Shown here one piece after another: positions 8,191-22,235 of a stretch of 64,000 nucleotides of DNA. The translations under genes were made by a program, and so were the position numbers. Source of the stretch: Ctena decussata (lineage: Eukaryota; Mollusca; Bivalvia; Lucinida; Lucinidae). The stretch is taken from assembly GCA_963989385.1 (NCBI GenBank), contig OZ022510.1:36771448-36835447 (forward strand), read 5' to 3'. The notes below the pieces were generated by a model that worked only from the letters and a program-made list of their open reading frames with translations, was not told where the DNA came from and made no database searches. The first letter of the stretch is position 1; every line of letters begins with the position of its first letter.

Positions 8191-10470
8191 TGTAGACTCA
8201 GAGAAAGGGGCCCCATACATTTATCTTTCAACTGCAACATGTTACCTGCTTTAGTATCTTTGTGAGTTCAATTTTTGCTGCCGCTTTTATTTTATATTTT
8301 CAGGCATCTCAAACTACCGATATCTCAAAGAAAATTTGCTGGGACCAGGAAATTAACTATGAGATATCAGTAGGTTGAAGGTACAGTATTCCCCCAAATA
8401 GTGTGAGTATTTTTTTCATTCCTTTGGGCATCGCTGGCAGACTTAGTTTGGTGAGAGGTAATGTTCAACTCCGGATATCTCAAACTACCGATATCTCAAA
8501 GGAAATTTGCTGGAACCAGGAAATTTACTTCGAGATATCAGTAAGTTGGAGATATTGAGAGTTGACTGTTTGTTGAAGTACAATACATGTTTAAGGTCAT
8601 AAGGAACAGCAGGGTACAGGTTAAGGATCATATGGAACAGTAAATAGTGTAGACTGTGGCAAAGTTTGAGCATTCTGGCATAGTTAGGTTGGAGGGGGGG
8701 GATGTTCAACTTTGGATATTTCAAACTACCGATATCTCAAAGAAAATTTGCTGGGACCAGAAAATTGACTTTGAGATATCTGTAGTTTGGAGATATCGAG
8801 AGTTGACTGTCTGTTGAAATAAATACATGTGTAAGGTCAGATGGAACAGCAAACAGGGTAGACTCTATGGCAAAGTTTGGGTAATTCTGGCATAGTAGCT
8901 TGGGAGGGGTGGATGATGGGCCAAGCTGCTATGCCAGACGTGCTCAAAAATGCAATAGCAAACAGTGTCAATTCAGATGCAAATAATGTAGACTCAGAGA
9001 AAGGGGCCCCATACATTTATCTTTCAACTGCAACATGTAACCTGCTTTAGTATCTTTGTGAGTTCAATTTTTGCTGCCGCTTTTCTTTTATATTTTCAGG
9101 CATCTCAAACTACCGATATCTCAAAGAAAATTTGCTGGGACCAGGAAATTAACTTTGAGATATCAGTAGGTTGAAGGTACAGTATTCCCCCAAATAGTGT
9201 GAGTATTTTTTTCATTCCTTTGGGCATCGCTGGCAGACTTAGTTTGGTGAGAGGTAATGTTCAACTCCGGATATCTCAAACTACCGATATCTCAAAGGAA
9301 ATTTGCTGGAACCAGGAAATTTACTTCGAGATATCAGTAAGTTGGAGATATTGAGAGTTGACTGTTTGTTGAAGTACAATACATGTTTAAGGTCATAAGG
9401 AACAGCAAGGTAAAGGTTAAGGATCATATGGAACAGTAAATAGGGTAGACTGTGGCAAAGTTTGAGCATTCTGGCATAGTTAGGTTGGTGGGGGGATGTT
9501 CAACTTTGGATATTTCAAAATACCGATATCTCAAAGAAAATTTGCTGGGACCAGAAAATTGACTTTGAGATATCAGTAATTTGGAGATATCGAGAGTTGA
9601 CTGTCTGTTGAAATAAATACATGTGTAAGGTCAGATGGAACAGCAAACAGGGAAGACTCTATGGCAAAGTTTGGGTAATTCTGGCATAGTAGCTTGGGAG
9701 GGGTGGATGATGGGCCAAGCTGCTATGCCAGACGTGCTCAAAAATGCAATAGCAAACAGTGTCAATTCAGATGCAAATAATGTAGACTCAGAGAAAGGGG
9801 CCCCATACATTTATCTTTCAACTGCAACATGTAACCTGCTTTAGTATCTTTGTGAGTTCAATTTTTGCTGCCGCTTTTATTTTATATTTTCAGGCATCTC
9901 AAACTACCGATATCTCAAAGAAAATTTGCTGGGACCAGGAAATTAACTTTGAGATATCAGTAGGTTGAAGGTACAGTATTCCCCCAAATAGTGTGAGTAT
10001 TTTTTTCATTCCTTTGGGCATCGCTGGCAGACTTAGTTTGGTGAGAGGTAATGTTCAACTCCGGATATCTCAAACTACCGATATCTCAAAGGAAATTTGC
10101 TGGAACCAGGAAATTTACTTCGAGATATCAGTAAGTTGGAGATATTGAGAGTTGACTGTTTGTTGAAGTACAACACATGTTTAAGGTCATAAGGAACAGC
10201 AGGGTAAAGGTTAATGATCATATGGAACAGTAAATAGGGTAGACTGTGGCAAAGTTTGAGCATTCTGGCATAGTTAGGTTGGTGGGGGTATGTTCAACTT
10301 TGGATATTTCAAACTACCGATATCTCAAAGAAAATTTGCTGGGACCAGAAAATTGACTTTGAGATATCAGTAGTTTGGAGATATCGAAAGTTGACTGTCT
10401 GTTGAAATAAATACATGTGTAAGGTCAGATGGAACAGCAAACAGGGTAGACTCTATTGCAAACTTTGAGT

Positions 10471-10480
10471 AATTCTAGTT
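10471..10480 (+). repeat. 5-bp deletion that breaks the C/U stem-loop (monomer 13)
   Basis: AATTCTAGTTGC replaces the usual AATTCTGGCATAGTTGC, losing GGCAT from the left arm. The right arm is unchanged, so the 18-nt pairing cannot form here. The change contributes to the 789-bp spacing between landmarks 10075 and 10864. Confidence 0.88.
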
Positions 10481-11820
10481 GCTTGGGAGGGGTGGATGAT
10501 GGGCCAAGCTGCTATGCCAGACGTGCTCAAAAATGCAATAGCAAACAGTGTCAATTCAGATGCAAATAATGTAGACTCAGAGAAAGGGGCCCCATACATT
10601 TATCTTTCAACTGCAACATGTAACCTGCTTTAGTATCTTTGTGAGTTCAAGTTTTGCTGCGGCTTTTATTTTATATTTTCAGGCATCTCAAACTACCGAT
10701 ATCTCAAAGAAAATTTGCTGGGACCAGGAAATTAACTTTGAGGTATCAGTAGGTTGAAGGTACAGTATTCCCCCAAATAGTGTGAGTATTTTTTTCATTC
10801 CTTTGGGCATCGCTGGCAGACTTAGTTTGGTGAGAGGTAATGTTCAACTCCGGATATCTCAAACTACCGATATCTCAAAGAAAATTTGCTGGAACCAGGA
10901 AATTTACTTCGAGATATCAGTAAGTTGGAGATATTGAGAGTTGACTGTTTGTTGAAGTACAATACATGTTTAAGGTCATAAGGAACAGCAGGGTAAAGGT
11001 TAAGGATCATATGGAACAGTAAATAGGGTAGACTGTGGCAAAGTTTGAGCATTCTGGCATAGTTAGGTTGGTGGGGGGGGGGGTGTTCAACTTTGGATAT
11101 TTCAAACTACCGATATCTCAAAGAAAATTTGCTGGGACCAGAAAATTGACTTTGAGATATCAGTAGTTTGGAGATATCGAGAGTTGACTGTCTGTTGAAA
11201 TAAATACATGTGTAAGGTCAGATGGAACAGCAAACAGGGTAGACTCTATGGCAAAATTTGGGTAATTCTGGCATAGTAGCTTGGGAGGGGTGGATGAAGG
11301 GCCAAGCTGCTATGCCAGACGTGCTCAAAAATGCAATAGCAAACAGTGTGAATTCAGATGCAAATAATCTAGACTCAGAGAAAGGGGCCCCATACATTTA
11401 TCTTTCAACTGCAACATGTAACCTGCTTTAGTATCTTTGTGAGTTCAATTTTTGCTGCCGCTTTTATTTTATATTTTCAGGCATCTCAAACTACCGATAT
11501 CTCAAAGAAAATTTGCTGGGACCAGGAAATTAACTTTGAGATATCAGTAGGTTGAAGGTACAGTATTCCCCCAAATAGTGTGAGTATTTTTTTTCATTCC
11601 TTTTGGCATCGCTGGCAGACTTAGTTTGGTGAGAGGTAATGTTCAACTCCGGATATCTCAAAATACCTATATCTCAAAGGAAATTTGCTGGAACCAGGAA
11701 ATTTACTTCGAGATATCAGTAAGGTGGAGATATTGAGAGTTGACTGTTTGTTGAAGTAGAATACATGTTTAAGGTCATAAGGAACAGCAGGGTAAAGGTT
11801 AAGGATCATATGGAACAGTA

Positions 11821-11872
11821 AATAGGGTAGACTGTGGCAAAGTTTGAATAGGGTAGACTGTGGCAAAGTTTG
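11821..11872 (+). repeat. 26-bp tandem duplication in subunit B of monomer 15
   Basis: AATAGGGTAGACTGTGGCAA and the following AGTTTG occur twice (11821-11846 and 11847-11872). Spacing to the next landmark rises to 822. The matching monomer in the right block (landmark 45900) has a single copy. Confidence 0.95.
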
Positions 11873-13259
11873 AGCATTCTGGCATAGTTAGGTTGGTGGG
11901 GGGATGTTCAACTTTGGATATTTCAAACTATCGATATCTCAAAGAAAATTTGCTGGGACCAGAAAATTGACTTTGAGATATCAGTAGTTTGGAGATATCG
12001 AGAGTTGACTGTCTGTTGAAATAAATACATGTGTAAGGTCAGATGGAACAGCAAACAGGGTAGACTCTATGGCAAAGTTTGGGTAATTCTGGCATAGTAG
12101 CTTGGGAGGGATGGATGATGGGCCAAGCTGCTATGCCAGACGTGCTCAAAAATGCAATAGCAAACAGTGTGAATTCAGATGCAAATAATGTAGACTCAGA
12201 GAAAGGGGCCCCATACATTTATCTTTCAACTGCAACATGTAACCTGCTTTAGTATCTTTGTGAGTTCAATTTTTGCTGCCGCTTTTATTTTATATATTTT
12301 CAGGCATCTCAAACTACCGATATCTCAAAGAAAATTTGCTGGGACCAGGAAATTAACTTTGAGATATCAGTAGGTTGAAGGTACAGTATTCCCCCAAATA
12401 GTGTGAATATTTTTTTCATTCCTTTGGGCATGGCTGGCAGACTTAGTTTGGTGAGAGGTAATGTTCAACTCCGGATATCTCAAACTACCGATATCTCAAA
12501 GAAAATTTGCTGGAACCAGGAAATTTACTTCGAGATATCAGTAAGATGGAGATATTGAGAGTTGACTGTTTGTTGAAGTACAATACATGTTTAAGGTCAT
12601 AAGGAACAGCAGGGTAAAGGTTAAGGATCATATGGAACAGTAAATATGGTAGACTGTGGCAAAGTTTGAGCATTCTGGCATAGTTAGGTTGGTGGGGGAT
12701 GTTCAACTTTGGATATTTCAAACTACCGATATCTCAAAGAAAATTTGCTGGGACCAGAAAATTGACTTTGAGATATCAGTAGTTTGGAAATATCGAGAGT
12801 TGTCTGTCTGTTGAAATAAATACATGTGTAAGGTCAGATGGAACAGCAAACAGGGTAGACTCTATGGCAAAGTTTGGGTAATTCTGGCATAGTAGCTTGG
12901 GAGGGGTGGATGATGGGCCAAGCTGCTATGCCAGACGTGCTCAAAAATGCAATAGCAAACAGTGTCAATGCAGATGCAAATAATGTAGACTCAGAGAAAG
13001 GGGCCCCATACATTTATCTTTCAACTGCAACATGTAACCTGCTTTAGTATCTTTGTGAGTTCAATTTTTGCTGCCGCTTTTATTTTATATTTTCAGGCAT
13101 CTCAAACTACCGATATCTCAAGAAAAATTTGCTGGGACCAGGAAATTAACTTTGAGATATCAGTAGGTTGAAGGTACAGTATTCCCCCAAATAGTGTGAG
13201 TATTTTTTCATTCCTTTGGGCATCGCTGGCAGACTTAGTTTGGTGAGAGGTAATGTTCA

Positions 13260-16200
13260 ACTCCGGATATCTCAAACTACCGATATCTCAAAGAAAATTT
13301 GCTGGAACCAGGAAATTTACTTCGAGATATCAGTAAGTTGGGGATATTGAGAGTTGACTGTTTGTTGAAGTACAATACATGTTTAAGGTCATAAGGAACA
13401 GCAAGGTAAAGGTTAAGGATCATATGGAACAGTAAATAGGGTAGACTGTGGCAAAGTTTGAGCATTCTGGCATAGTTAGGTTGGTGGGGGGGGCGATGTT
13501 CAACTTTGGATATTTCAAACTACCGATATCTCAAAGAAAATTTGCTGGGACCAGAAAATTGACTTTGAGATATCAGTAGTTTGGAGATATCGAGAGTTGA
13601 CTGTCTGTTGAAATAAAAACATGTGTAAGGTCAGATGGAACAGCAAACAGGGTAGACTCTATGGCAAAGTTTGGGTAATTCTGGCATAGTAGCTTGGGAG
13701 GGGTGGATGATGGGCCAAGCTGCTATGCCAGAGGTGCTCAAAAATGCAATAGCAAACAGTGTCAATTCAGATGCAAATAATGTAGACTCAGAGAAAGGGG
13801 CCCCATACATTTATCTTTCAACTGCAACATGTAACCTGCTTTAGTATCTTTGTGAGTTCAATTTTTGCTGCCGCTTTTATTTTATATTTTCAGCCATCTC
13901 AAACTACCGATATCTCAAAGAAAATTTGCTGGGACCAGGAAATTAACTTTGAGATATCAGTAGGTTGAAGGTACAGTATTCCCCCAAATAGTGTGAGTAT
14001 TTTTTTCATTCCTTTGGGCATCGCTGGCAGACTTAGTTTGGTGAGAGGAAATGTTCAACTCCGGATATCTCAAACTACCGATATCTCAAAGAAAATTTGC
14101 TGGAACCAGGAAATTTACTTCGAGATATCAGTAAGTTGGAGATATTGAGAGTTGACTGTTTGTTGAAGTACAATACATGTTTAAGGTCATAAGGAACAGC
14201 AGTGTAAAGGTTAAGGATCATATGGAACAGTAAATAGGGTAGACTGTGGCAAAGTTTGAGCATTCTGGCATAGTTAGGTTGGTGGAGGGATGTTCAATTT
14301 TGGATATTTCAAACTACCGATATCTCAAAGAAAATTTGCTGGGACCAGAAAATTGACTTTGAGATATCAGTAGTTTGGAGATATCGAGAGTTGACTGTCT
14401 GTTGAAATAAATACATGTGTAAGGTCAGATGGAACAGCAAACAGGGTAGACTCTATGGCAAAGTTTGGGTAATTCTGGCATAGTAGCTTGGGAGGGGTGG
14501 ATGATGGGCCAAGCTGCTATGCCAGACGTGCTCAAAAATGCAATAGCAAACAGTGTCAATTCAGATGCAAATAATGTAGACTCAGAGAAAGGGGCCCCAT
14601 ACATTTATCTTTCAACTGCAACATGTAACCTGCTTTAGTATCTTTGTGAGTTCAATTTTTGCTGCCGCTTTTATTTTATATTTTCAGGCATCTCAAACTA
14701 CCGATATCTCAAAGAAAATTTGCTGGGACCAGGAAATTAACTTTGAGATATCAGTAGGTTGAAGGTACAGTATTCCCCCAAATAGTGTGAGTATTTTTTT
14801 CATTCCTTTGGGCATCGCTGGCAGACTTAGTTTGGTGAGAGGTAATGTTCAACTCCGGATATCTCAAACTACCGATATCTCAAAGAAAATTTGCAGGAAC
14901 CAGGAAATTTACTTCGAGATATCAGTAAGTTGGAGATATTGAGAGTTGACTGTTTGTTGAAGTACAATACATGTTTAAGGTCATAAGGAACAGCAGGGTA
15001 AAGGTTAAGGATCATATGGAACAGTAAATAGGGTAGACTGTGGCAAAGTTTGAGCATTCTGGCATAGTTAGGTTGGTGGGGGGGGGGGGGATGTTCAACT
15101 TTGGATATTTCAAACTACCGATATCTAAAAGAAAATTTGCTGGGACCAGAAAATTGACTTTGAGATATCAGTAGTTTGGAGATATCGAGAGTTGACTGTC
15201 TGTTGAAATAAATACATGTGTAAGGTCAGATGGAACAGCAAACAGGGTAGACTCTATGGCAAAGTTTGGGTAATTCTGGCATAGTAGCTTGGGAGGGGTG
15301 GATGATGGGCCAAGCTGCTATGCCAGACGTGCTCAAAAATGCAATAGCAAACAGTGTGAATTCAGATGCAAATAATGTAGACTCAGAGAAAGGGGCCCCA
15401 TACATTTATCTTTCAACTGCAACATGTAACCTGCTTTAGTATCTTTGTGAGTTCAATTTTTGCTGCCGCTTTTATATTATATTTTCAGGCATCTCAAACT
15501 ACCGATATCTCAAAGAAAATTTGCTGGGACCAGGAAATTAACTTTGAGATAACAGTAGGTTGAAGGTACAGTATTCCCCCAAATAGTGTGAGTATTTTTT
15601 TCATTCCTTTGGGCATCGCTGGCAGACTTAGTTTGGTGAGAGGTAATGTTCAACTCCGGATATCTCAAACTACCGGTATCTCAAAGGAAATTTGCTGGAA
15701 CCAGGAAATTTACTTCGAGATATCAGTAAGTTGGAGATATTGAGAGTTGACTGTTTGTTGAAGTACAATACATGTTTAAGGTCATAAGGAACAGCAGGGT
15801 AAAGGTTAAGGATCATATGGAACAGTAAATAGGGTAGACTGTGGCAAAGTTTGAGCATTCTGGCATAGTTAGGTTCGTGGGGGGATGTTCAACTTTGGAT
15901 ATTTCAAACTACCGATATCTCAAAGAAAATTTGCTGGGACCAGAAAATTGACTTTGAGATATCAGTAGTTTGGAGATATCGAGAGTTGACTGTCTGTTGA
16001 AATAAATACATGTGTAAGGTCAGATGGAACAGCAAACAGGGTAGACTCTATGGCAAAGTTTGGGTAATTCTGGCATAGTAGCTTGGAGGGGGTGGATGAT
16101 GGGCCAAGCTGCTATGCCAGACGTGCTCAAAAATGCAATAGCAAACAGTGTCAATTCAGATGCAAATAATGTAGACTCAGAGAAAGGGGCCCCATACATT

Positions 16201-17110
16201 TATCTTTCAACTGCAACATGTAACCTGCTTTAGTATCTTTGTGAGTTCAATTTATGCTGCCGCTTTTATTTTATATTTTCAGGCATCTCAAACTACCGAT
16301 ATCTCAAAGAAAATTTGCTGGGACCAGGAAATTAACTTTGAGGTATCAGTAGGTTGAAGGTACAGTATTCCCCCAAATAGTGTGAGTATTTTTTTCATTC
16401 CTTTGGGCATGGCTGGCAGACTTAGTTTGGTGAGAGGTAATGTTCAACTCCGGATATCTCAAACTACCGATAAATCAAAGAAAATTTGCTGGAACCAGGA
16501 AATTTACTTCGAGATATCAGTAAGTTGGAGGTATTGAGAGTTGACTGTTTGTTGAAGTACAATACATGTTTAAGGTCATAAGGAACAGCAGGGTAAAGGT
16601 TAAGGATCATATGGAACAGTAAATAGGGTAGACTGTGGCAAAGTTTGAGCATTCTGGCATAGTAAGGTTGGTGGGGGGATGTTCAACTTTGGATATTTCA
16701 AACTACCGATATCTCAAAGAAAATTTGCTGGGACCAGAAAATTGACTTTGAGATATCAGTAGTTTGGAGATATCGAGAGTTGACTGTCTGTTGAAATAAA
16801 TACATGTGTAAGGTCAGATGGAACAGCAAACAGGGTAGACTCTATGGCAAAGTTTGGGTAATTCTGGCATAGTTGCTTGGGAGGGGTGGATGATGGGCCA
16901 AGCTGCTATGCCAGACGTGCTCAAAAATGCAATAGCAAACAGTGTCAATTCAGATGCAAATAATGTAGACTCAGAGAAAGGGGCCCCATACATTTATCTT
17001 TCAACTGCAACATGTAACCTGCTTTAGTATCTTTGTGAGTTCAATTTTTGCTGCCGCTTTTATTTTATATTTTCAGGCATCTCAAACTACCGATATCTCA
17101 AAGAAAATTT
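13260..17110 (+). repeat. Five-monomer segment, left copy (monomers 17-21)
   Basis: Landmarks 13277, 14075, 14869, 15670 and 16464 match 24423, 25221, 26015, 26813 and 27607 at offsets of 11146 then 11143. Shared features include the interrupted G-run GGTGGAGGG, GTTCAATTTTGG, the AACAGCAGTGTAAAGG variant, and the GATAAATC change in monomer 21 (16471 region). Boundaries are approximate to a few hundred bases. Monomers 19-21 also match monomers 1-3. Confidence 0.8.
15078..15090 (+). repeat. Longest G-run seen (13 G)
   Basis: This is the end of subunit B in monomer 19. It partly accounts for that monomer's 801-bp spacing to the next landmark. Runs of this length are prone to replication slippage and to sequencing error, so the exact count should be treated with caution. 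Confidence 0.8.
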
Positions 17111-17459
17111 GCTGGGACCAGGAAATTAACTTTGAGATATCAGTAGGTTGAAGGTACAGTATTCCCCCAAATAGTGTGAGTATTTTTTCATTCCATTGGG
17201 CATCGCTGGCAGACTTAGTTTGGTGAGAGGTAATGTTCAACTCCGGATATCTCAAACTACCGATATCTCAAAGAAAATTTGCTGGAACCAGGAAATTTAC
17301 TTCGAGATATCAGTAAGTTGGGGATATTGAGAGTTGACTGTTTGTTGAAGTACAATACATGTTTAAGGTCATAAGGAACAGCAGGGTAAAGGTTAAGGAT
17401 CATATGGAACAGTAAATAGGGTAGACTGTGGCAAAGTTTGAGCATTCTGGCATAGTTAG

Positions 17460-20400
17460 GTTGGTGGGGGGGGCGATGTTCAACTTTGGATATTTCAAAC
17501 TACCGATATCTCAAAGAAAATTTGCTGGGACCAGAAAATTGACTTTGAGATATCAGTAGTTTGGAGATATCGAGAGTTGACTGTCTGTTGAAATAAATAC
17601 ATGTGTAAGGTCAGATAAAACAGCAAACAGGGTAGACTCTATGGCAAAGTTTGGGTAATTCTGGCATAGTAGCTTGGGAGGGGTGGATGATGGGCCAAGC
17701 TGCTATGCCAGACGTGCTCAAAAATGCAATAGCAAACAGTGTCAATTCAGATGCAAATAATGTAGACTCAGAGAAAGGGGCCCCATACATTTATCTTTCA
17801 ACTGCAACATGTAACCTGCTTTAGTATCTTTGTGAGTTCAATTTTTGCTGCCGCTTTTATTTTATATTTTCAGCCATCTCAAACTACCGATATCTCAAAG
17901 AAAATTTGCTGGGACCAGGAAATTAACTTTGAGATATCAGTAGGTTGAAGGTACAGTATTCCCCCAAATAGTGCGAGTATTTTTTTCATTCCTTTGGGCA
18001 TCGCTGGCAGACTTAGTTTGGTGAGAGGAAATGTTCAACTCCGGATATCTCAAACTACCGATATCTCAAAGAAAATTTGCTGGAACCAGGAAATTTACTT
18101 CGAGATATCAGTAAGTTGGAGATATTGAGAGTTGACTGTTTGTTGAAGTACAATACATGTTTAAGGTCATAAGGAACAGCAGTGTAAAGGTTAAGGATCA
18201 TATGGAACAGTAAATAGGGTAGACTGTGGCAAAGTTTGAGCATTCTGGCATAGTTAGGTTGGTGGAGGGATGTTCAATTTTGGATATTTCAAACTACCGA
18301 TATCTCAAAGAAAATTTGCTGGGACCAGAAAATTGACTTTGAGATATCAGTAGTTTGGAGATATCGAGAGTTGACTGTCTGTTGAAATAAATACATGTGT
18401 AAGGTCAGATGGAACAGCAAACAGGGTAGACTCTATGGCAAAGTTTGGGTAATTCTGGCATAGTAGCTTGGGAGGGGTGGATGATGGGCCAAGCTGCTAT
18501 GCCAGACGTGCTCAAAAATGCAATAGCAAACAGTGTCAATTCAGATGCAAATAATGTAGACTCAGAGAAAGGGGCCCCATACATTTATCTTTCAACTGCA
18601 ACATGTAACCTGCTTTAGTATCTTTGTGAGTTCAATTTTTGCTGCCGCTTTTATTTTATATTTTCAGGCATCTCAAACTACCGATATCTCAAAGAAAATT
18701 TGCTGGGACCAGGAAATTAACTTTGAGGTATCAGTAGGTTGAAGGTTCAGTATTCCCCCAAATAGTGTGAGTATTTTTTTCATTCCTTTGGGCATCGCTG
18801 GCAGACTTAGTTTGGTGAGAGGTAATGTTCAACTCCGGATATCTCAAACTACCGATATCTCAAAGGAAATTTGCTGGAACCAGGAAATTTACTTCGAGAT
18901 ATCAGTAAGTTGGAGATATTGAGAGTTGACTGTTTGTTGAAGTACAATACATGTTTAAGGTCATAAGGAACAGCAGGGTAAAGGTTAAGGATCATATGGA
19001 ACAGTAAATAGGGTAGACTGTGGCAAAGTTTGAGCATTCTGGCATAGTTAGGTTGGTGGGGGGAAATGTTCAACTTTGAATATTTCAAACTACCGATATC
19101 TCAAAGAAAATTTGCTGGGACCAGAAAATTGACTTAGAGATATCAGTAGTTTGGAGATATCGAGAGTTGTCTGTCTGTTGAAATAAATACATGTGTAAGG
19201 TCAGATGGAACAGCAAACAGGGTAGACTCTATGGCAAAGTTTGGTTAATTCTGGCATAGTTGCTTGGGAGGGGTGGATGATGGGCCAAGCTGCTATGCCA
19301 GACGTGCTCAAAAATGCAATAGCAAACAGTGTCAATTCAGATGCAAATAATGTAGACTCAGAGAAAGGGGCCCCATACATTTATCTTTCAACTGCAACAT
19401 GTAACCTGCTTTAGTATCTTTGTGAGTTCAATTTTTGCTGCCGCTTTTATTTGATATTTTCAGGCATCTCAAACTACCGATATCTCAAAGAAAATTTGCT
19501 GGGACCAGGAAATTAACTTTGAGATATCAGTAGGTTGAAGGTACAGTATTCCCCCAAATAGTGTGAGTATTTTTTCATTCCATTGGGCATCGCTGGCAGA
19601 CTTAGTTTGGTGAGAGGTAATGTTCAACTCCGGATATCTCAAACTACCGATATCTCAAAGAAAATTTGCTGGAACCAGGAAATTTACTTCGAGATATCAG
19701 TAAGTTGGGGATATTGAGAGTTGACTGTTTGTTGAAGTACAATACATGTTTAAGGTCATAAGGAACAGCAGGGTAAAGGTTAAGGATCATATGGAACAGT
19801 AAATAGGGTAGACTGTGGCAAAGTTTGAGCATTCTGGCATAGTTAGGTTGGTGGGGGGGGGCGATGTTCAACTTTGGATATTTCAAACTACCGATATCTC
19901 AAAGAAAATTTGCTGGGACCAGAAAATTGACTTTGAGATATCAGTAGTTTGGAGATATCGAGAGTTGACTGTCTGTTGAAATAAAAACATGTGTAAGGTC
20001 AGATGGAACAGCAAACAGGGTAGACTCTATGGCAAAGTTTGGGTAATTCTGGCATAGTAGCTTGGGAGGGGTGGATGATGGGCCAAGCTGCTATGCCAGA
20101 CGTGCTCAAAAATGCAATAGCAAACAGTGTCAATTCAGATGCAAATAATGTAGACTCAGAGAAAGGGGCCCCATACATTTATCTTTCAACTGCAACATGT
20201 AACCTGCTTTAGTATCTTTGTGAGTTCAATTTTTGCTGCCGCTTTTATTTGATATTTTCAGGCATCTCAAACTACCGATATCTCAAAGAAAATTTGCTGG
20301 GACCAGGAAATTAACTTTGAGATATCAGTAGGTTGAAGGTACAGTATTCCCCCAAATAGTGTGAGTATTTTTTTCATTCCTTTGGGCATCGCTGGCAGAC

Positions 20401-22235
20401 TTAGTTTGGTGAGAGGAAATGTTCAACTCCGGATATCTCAAACTACCGATATCTCAAAGAAAATTTGCTGGAACCAGGAAATTTACTTCGAGATATCAGT
20501 AAGTTGGAGATATTGAGAGTTGACTGTTTGTTGAAGTACAATACATGTTTAAGGTCATAAGGAACAGCAGTGTAAAGGTTAAGGATCATATGGAACAGTA
20601 AATAGGGTAGACTGTGGCAAAGTTTGAGCATTCTGGCATAGTTAGGTTGGTGGAGGGATGTTCAATTTTGGATATTTCAAACTACCGATATCTCAAAGAA
20701 AATTTGCTGGGACCAGAAAATTGACTTTGAGATATCAGTAGTTTGGAGATATCGAGAGTTGACTGTCTGTTGAAATAAATACATGTGTAAGGTCAGATGG
20801 AACAGCAAACAGGGTAGACTCTATGGCAAAGTTTGGGTAATTCTGGCATAGTAGCTTGGGAGGGGTGGATGATGGGCCAAGCTGCTATGCCAGACGTGCT
20901 CAAAAATGCAATAGCAAACAGTGTGAATTCAGATGCAAATAATGTAGACTCAGAGAAAGGGGCCCCATACATTTATCTTTCAACTGCAACATGTAACCTG
21001 CTTTAGTATCTTTGTGAGTTCAATTTTTGCTGCCGCTTTTATTTTATATTTTCAGGCATCTCAAACTACCGATATCTCAAAGAAAATTTGCTGGGACCAG
21101 GAAATTAACTTTGAGATATCAGTAGGTTGAAGGTACAGTATTCCCCCAAATAGTGTGAGTATTTTTTTCATTCCTTTGGGCATCGCTGGCAGACTTAGTT
21201 TGGTGAGAGGTAATGTTCAACTCCGGATATCTCAAACTACCGATATCTCAAAGAAAATTTGCTGGAACCAGGAAATTTACTTCGAGATATCAGTAAGTTG
21301 GAGATATTGAGAGTTGACTGTTTGTTGAAGTACAATACATGTTTAAGGTCATAAGGAACAGCAGGGTAAAGGTTAAGGATCATATGGAACAGTAAATAGG
21401 GTAGACTGTGGCAAAGTTTGAGCATTCTGGCATAGTTAGGTTGGTGGGGGGGGGGGATGTTCAACTTTGGATATTTCAAACTACCGATATCTAAAAGAAA
21501 ATTTGCTGGGACCAGAAAATTGACTTTGAGATATCAGTAGTTTGGAGATATCGAGAGTTGACTGTCTGTTGAAATAAATACATGTGTAAGGTCAGATGGA
21601 ACAGCAAACAGGGTAGACTCTATGGCAAAGTTTGGGTAATTCTGGCATAGTAGCTTGGGAGGGGTGGATGATGGGCCAAGCTGCTATGCCAGACGTGCTC
21701 AAAAATGCAATAGCAAACAGTGTGAATTCAGATGCAAATAATGTAGACTCAGAGAAAGGGGCCCCATACATTTATCTTTCAACTGCAACATGTAACCTGC
21801 TTTAGTATCTTTGTGAGTTCAATTTTTGCTGCCGCTTTTATATTATATTTTCAGGCATCTCAAACTACCGATATCTCAAAGAAAATTTGCTGGGACCAGG
21901 AAATTAACTTTGAGATAACAGTAGGTTGAAGGTACAGTATTCCCCCAAATAGTGTGAGTATTTTTTTCATTCCTTTGGGCATCGCTGGCAGACTTAGTTT
22001 GGTGAGAGGTAATGTTCAACTCCGGATATCTCAAACTACCGATATCTCAAAGGAAATTTGCTGGAACCAGGAAATTTACTTCGAGATATCAGTAAGTTGG
22101 AGATATTGAGAGTTGACTGTTTGTTGAAGTACAATACATGTTTAAGGTCATAAGGAACAGCAGGGTAAAGGTTAAGGATCATATGGAACAGTAAATAGGG
22201 TAGACTGTGGCAAAGTTTGAGCATTCTGGCATAGT
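17460..22235 (+). repeat. Six-monomer higher-order unit, copy 1
   Basis: Landmarks 18055, 18849, 19644, 20443, 21237 and 22036 repeat at 22834, 23628, 24423, 25221, 26015 and 26813, an offset of 4777-4779. The unit starts inside subunit B of monomer 22, between the GGGGATATT difference near 17310 and the shared GGGGCGATG near 17468. Diagnostic shared changes are GATAAAACAGC (17615 region), AGTGCGAGTAT (17972 region), and TTTGATATTTT (19450 region). Confidence 0.88.

Larger units (their letters stand above)
1..12690 (+). repeat. Large repeated block, left copy (monomers 0-16)
   Basis: Matches 34218-46896. The offset is 34217 for monomers 1-6, 35014-35015 for monomers 7-10, 35030 for monomers 11-13, and 34237 then 34211 for monomers 15 and 16. 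Shared rare changes prove common descent: TAGTTATTGACTG monomers (3097 region), a 9-bp duplication (6227-6244) and a 16-bp deletion (7701-7722). Only the left copy has the 15-bp deletion near 8180 and the 26-bp duplication at 11821-11872. Confidence 0.9.

Noticed and set aside
9635..9844. Plus-strand frame of about 60-69 codons through the C/U boundary (also 5709, 28788, 37540, 40723, 44665)
   Set aside because: Reaches this length only in monomers where a point change removes the usual TAG or creates an upstream ATG; most copies have stops. The composition looks protein-like, but no family is recognised and the stem-loop dictates part of the sequence.
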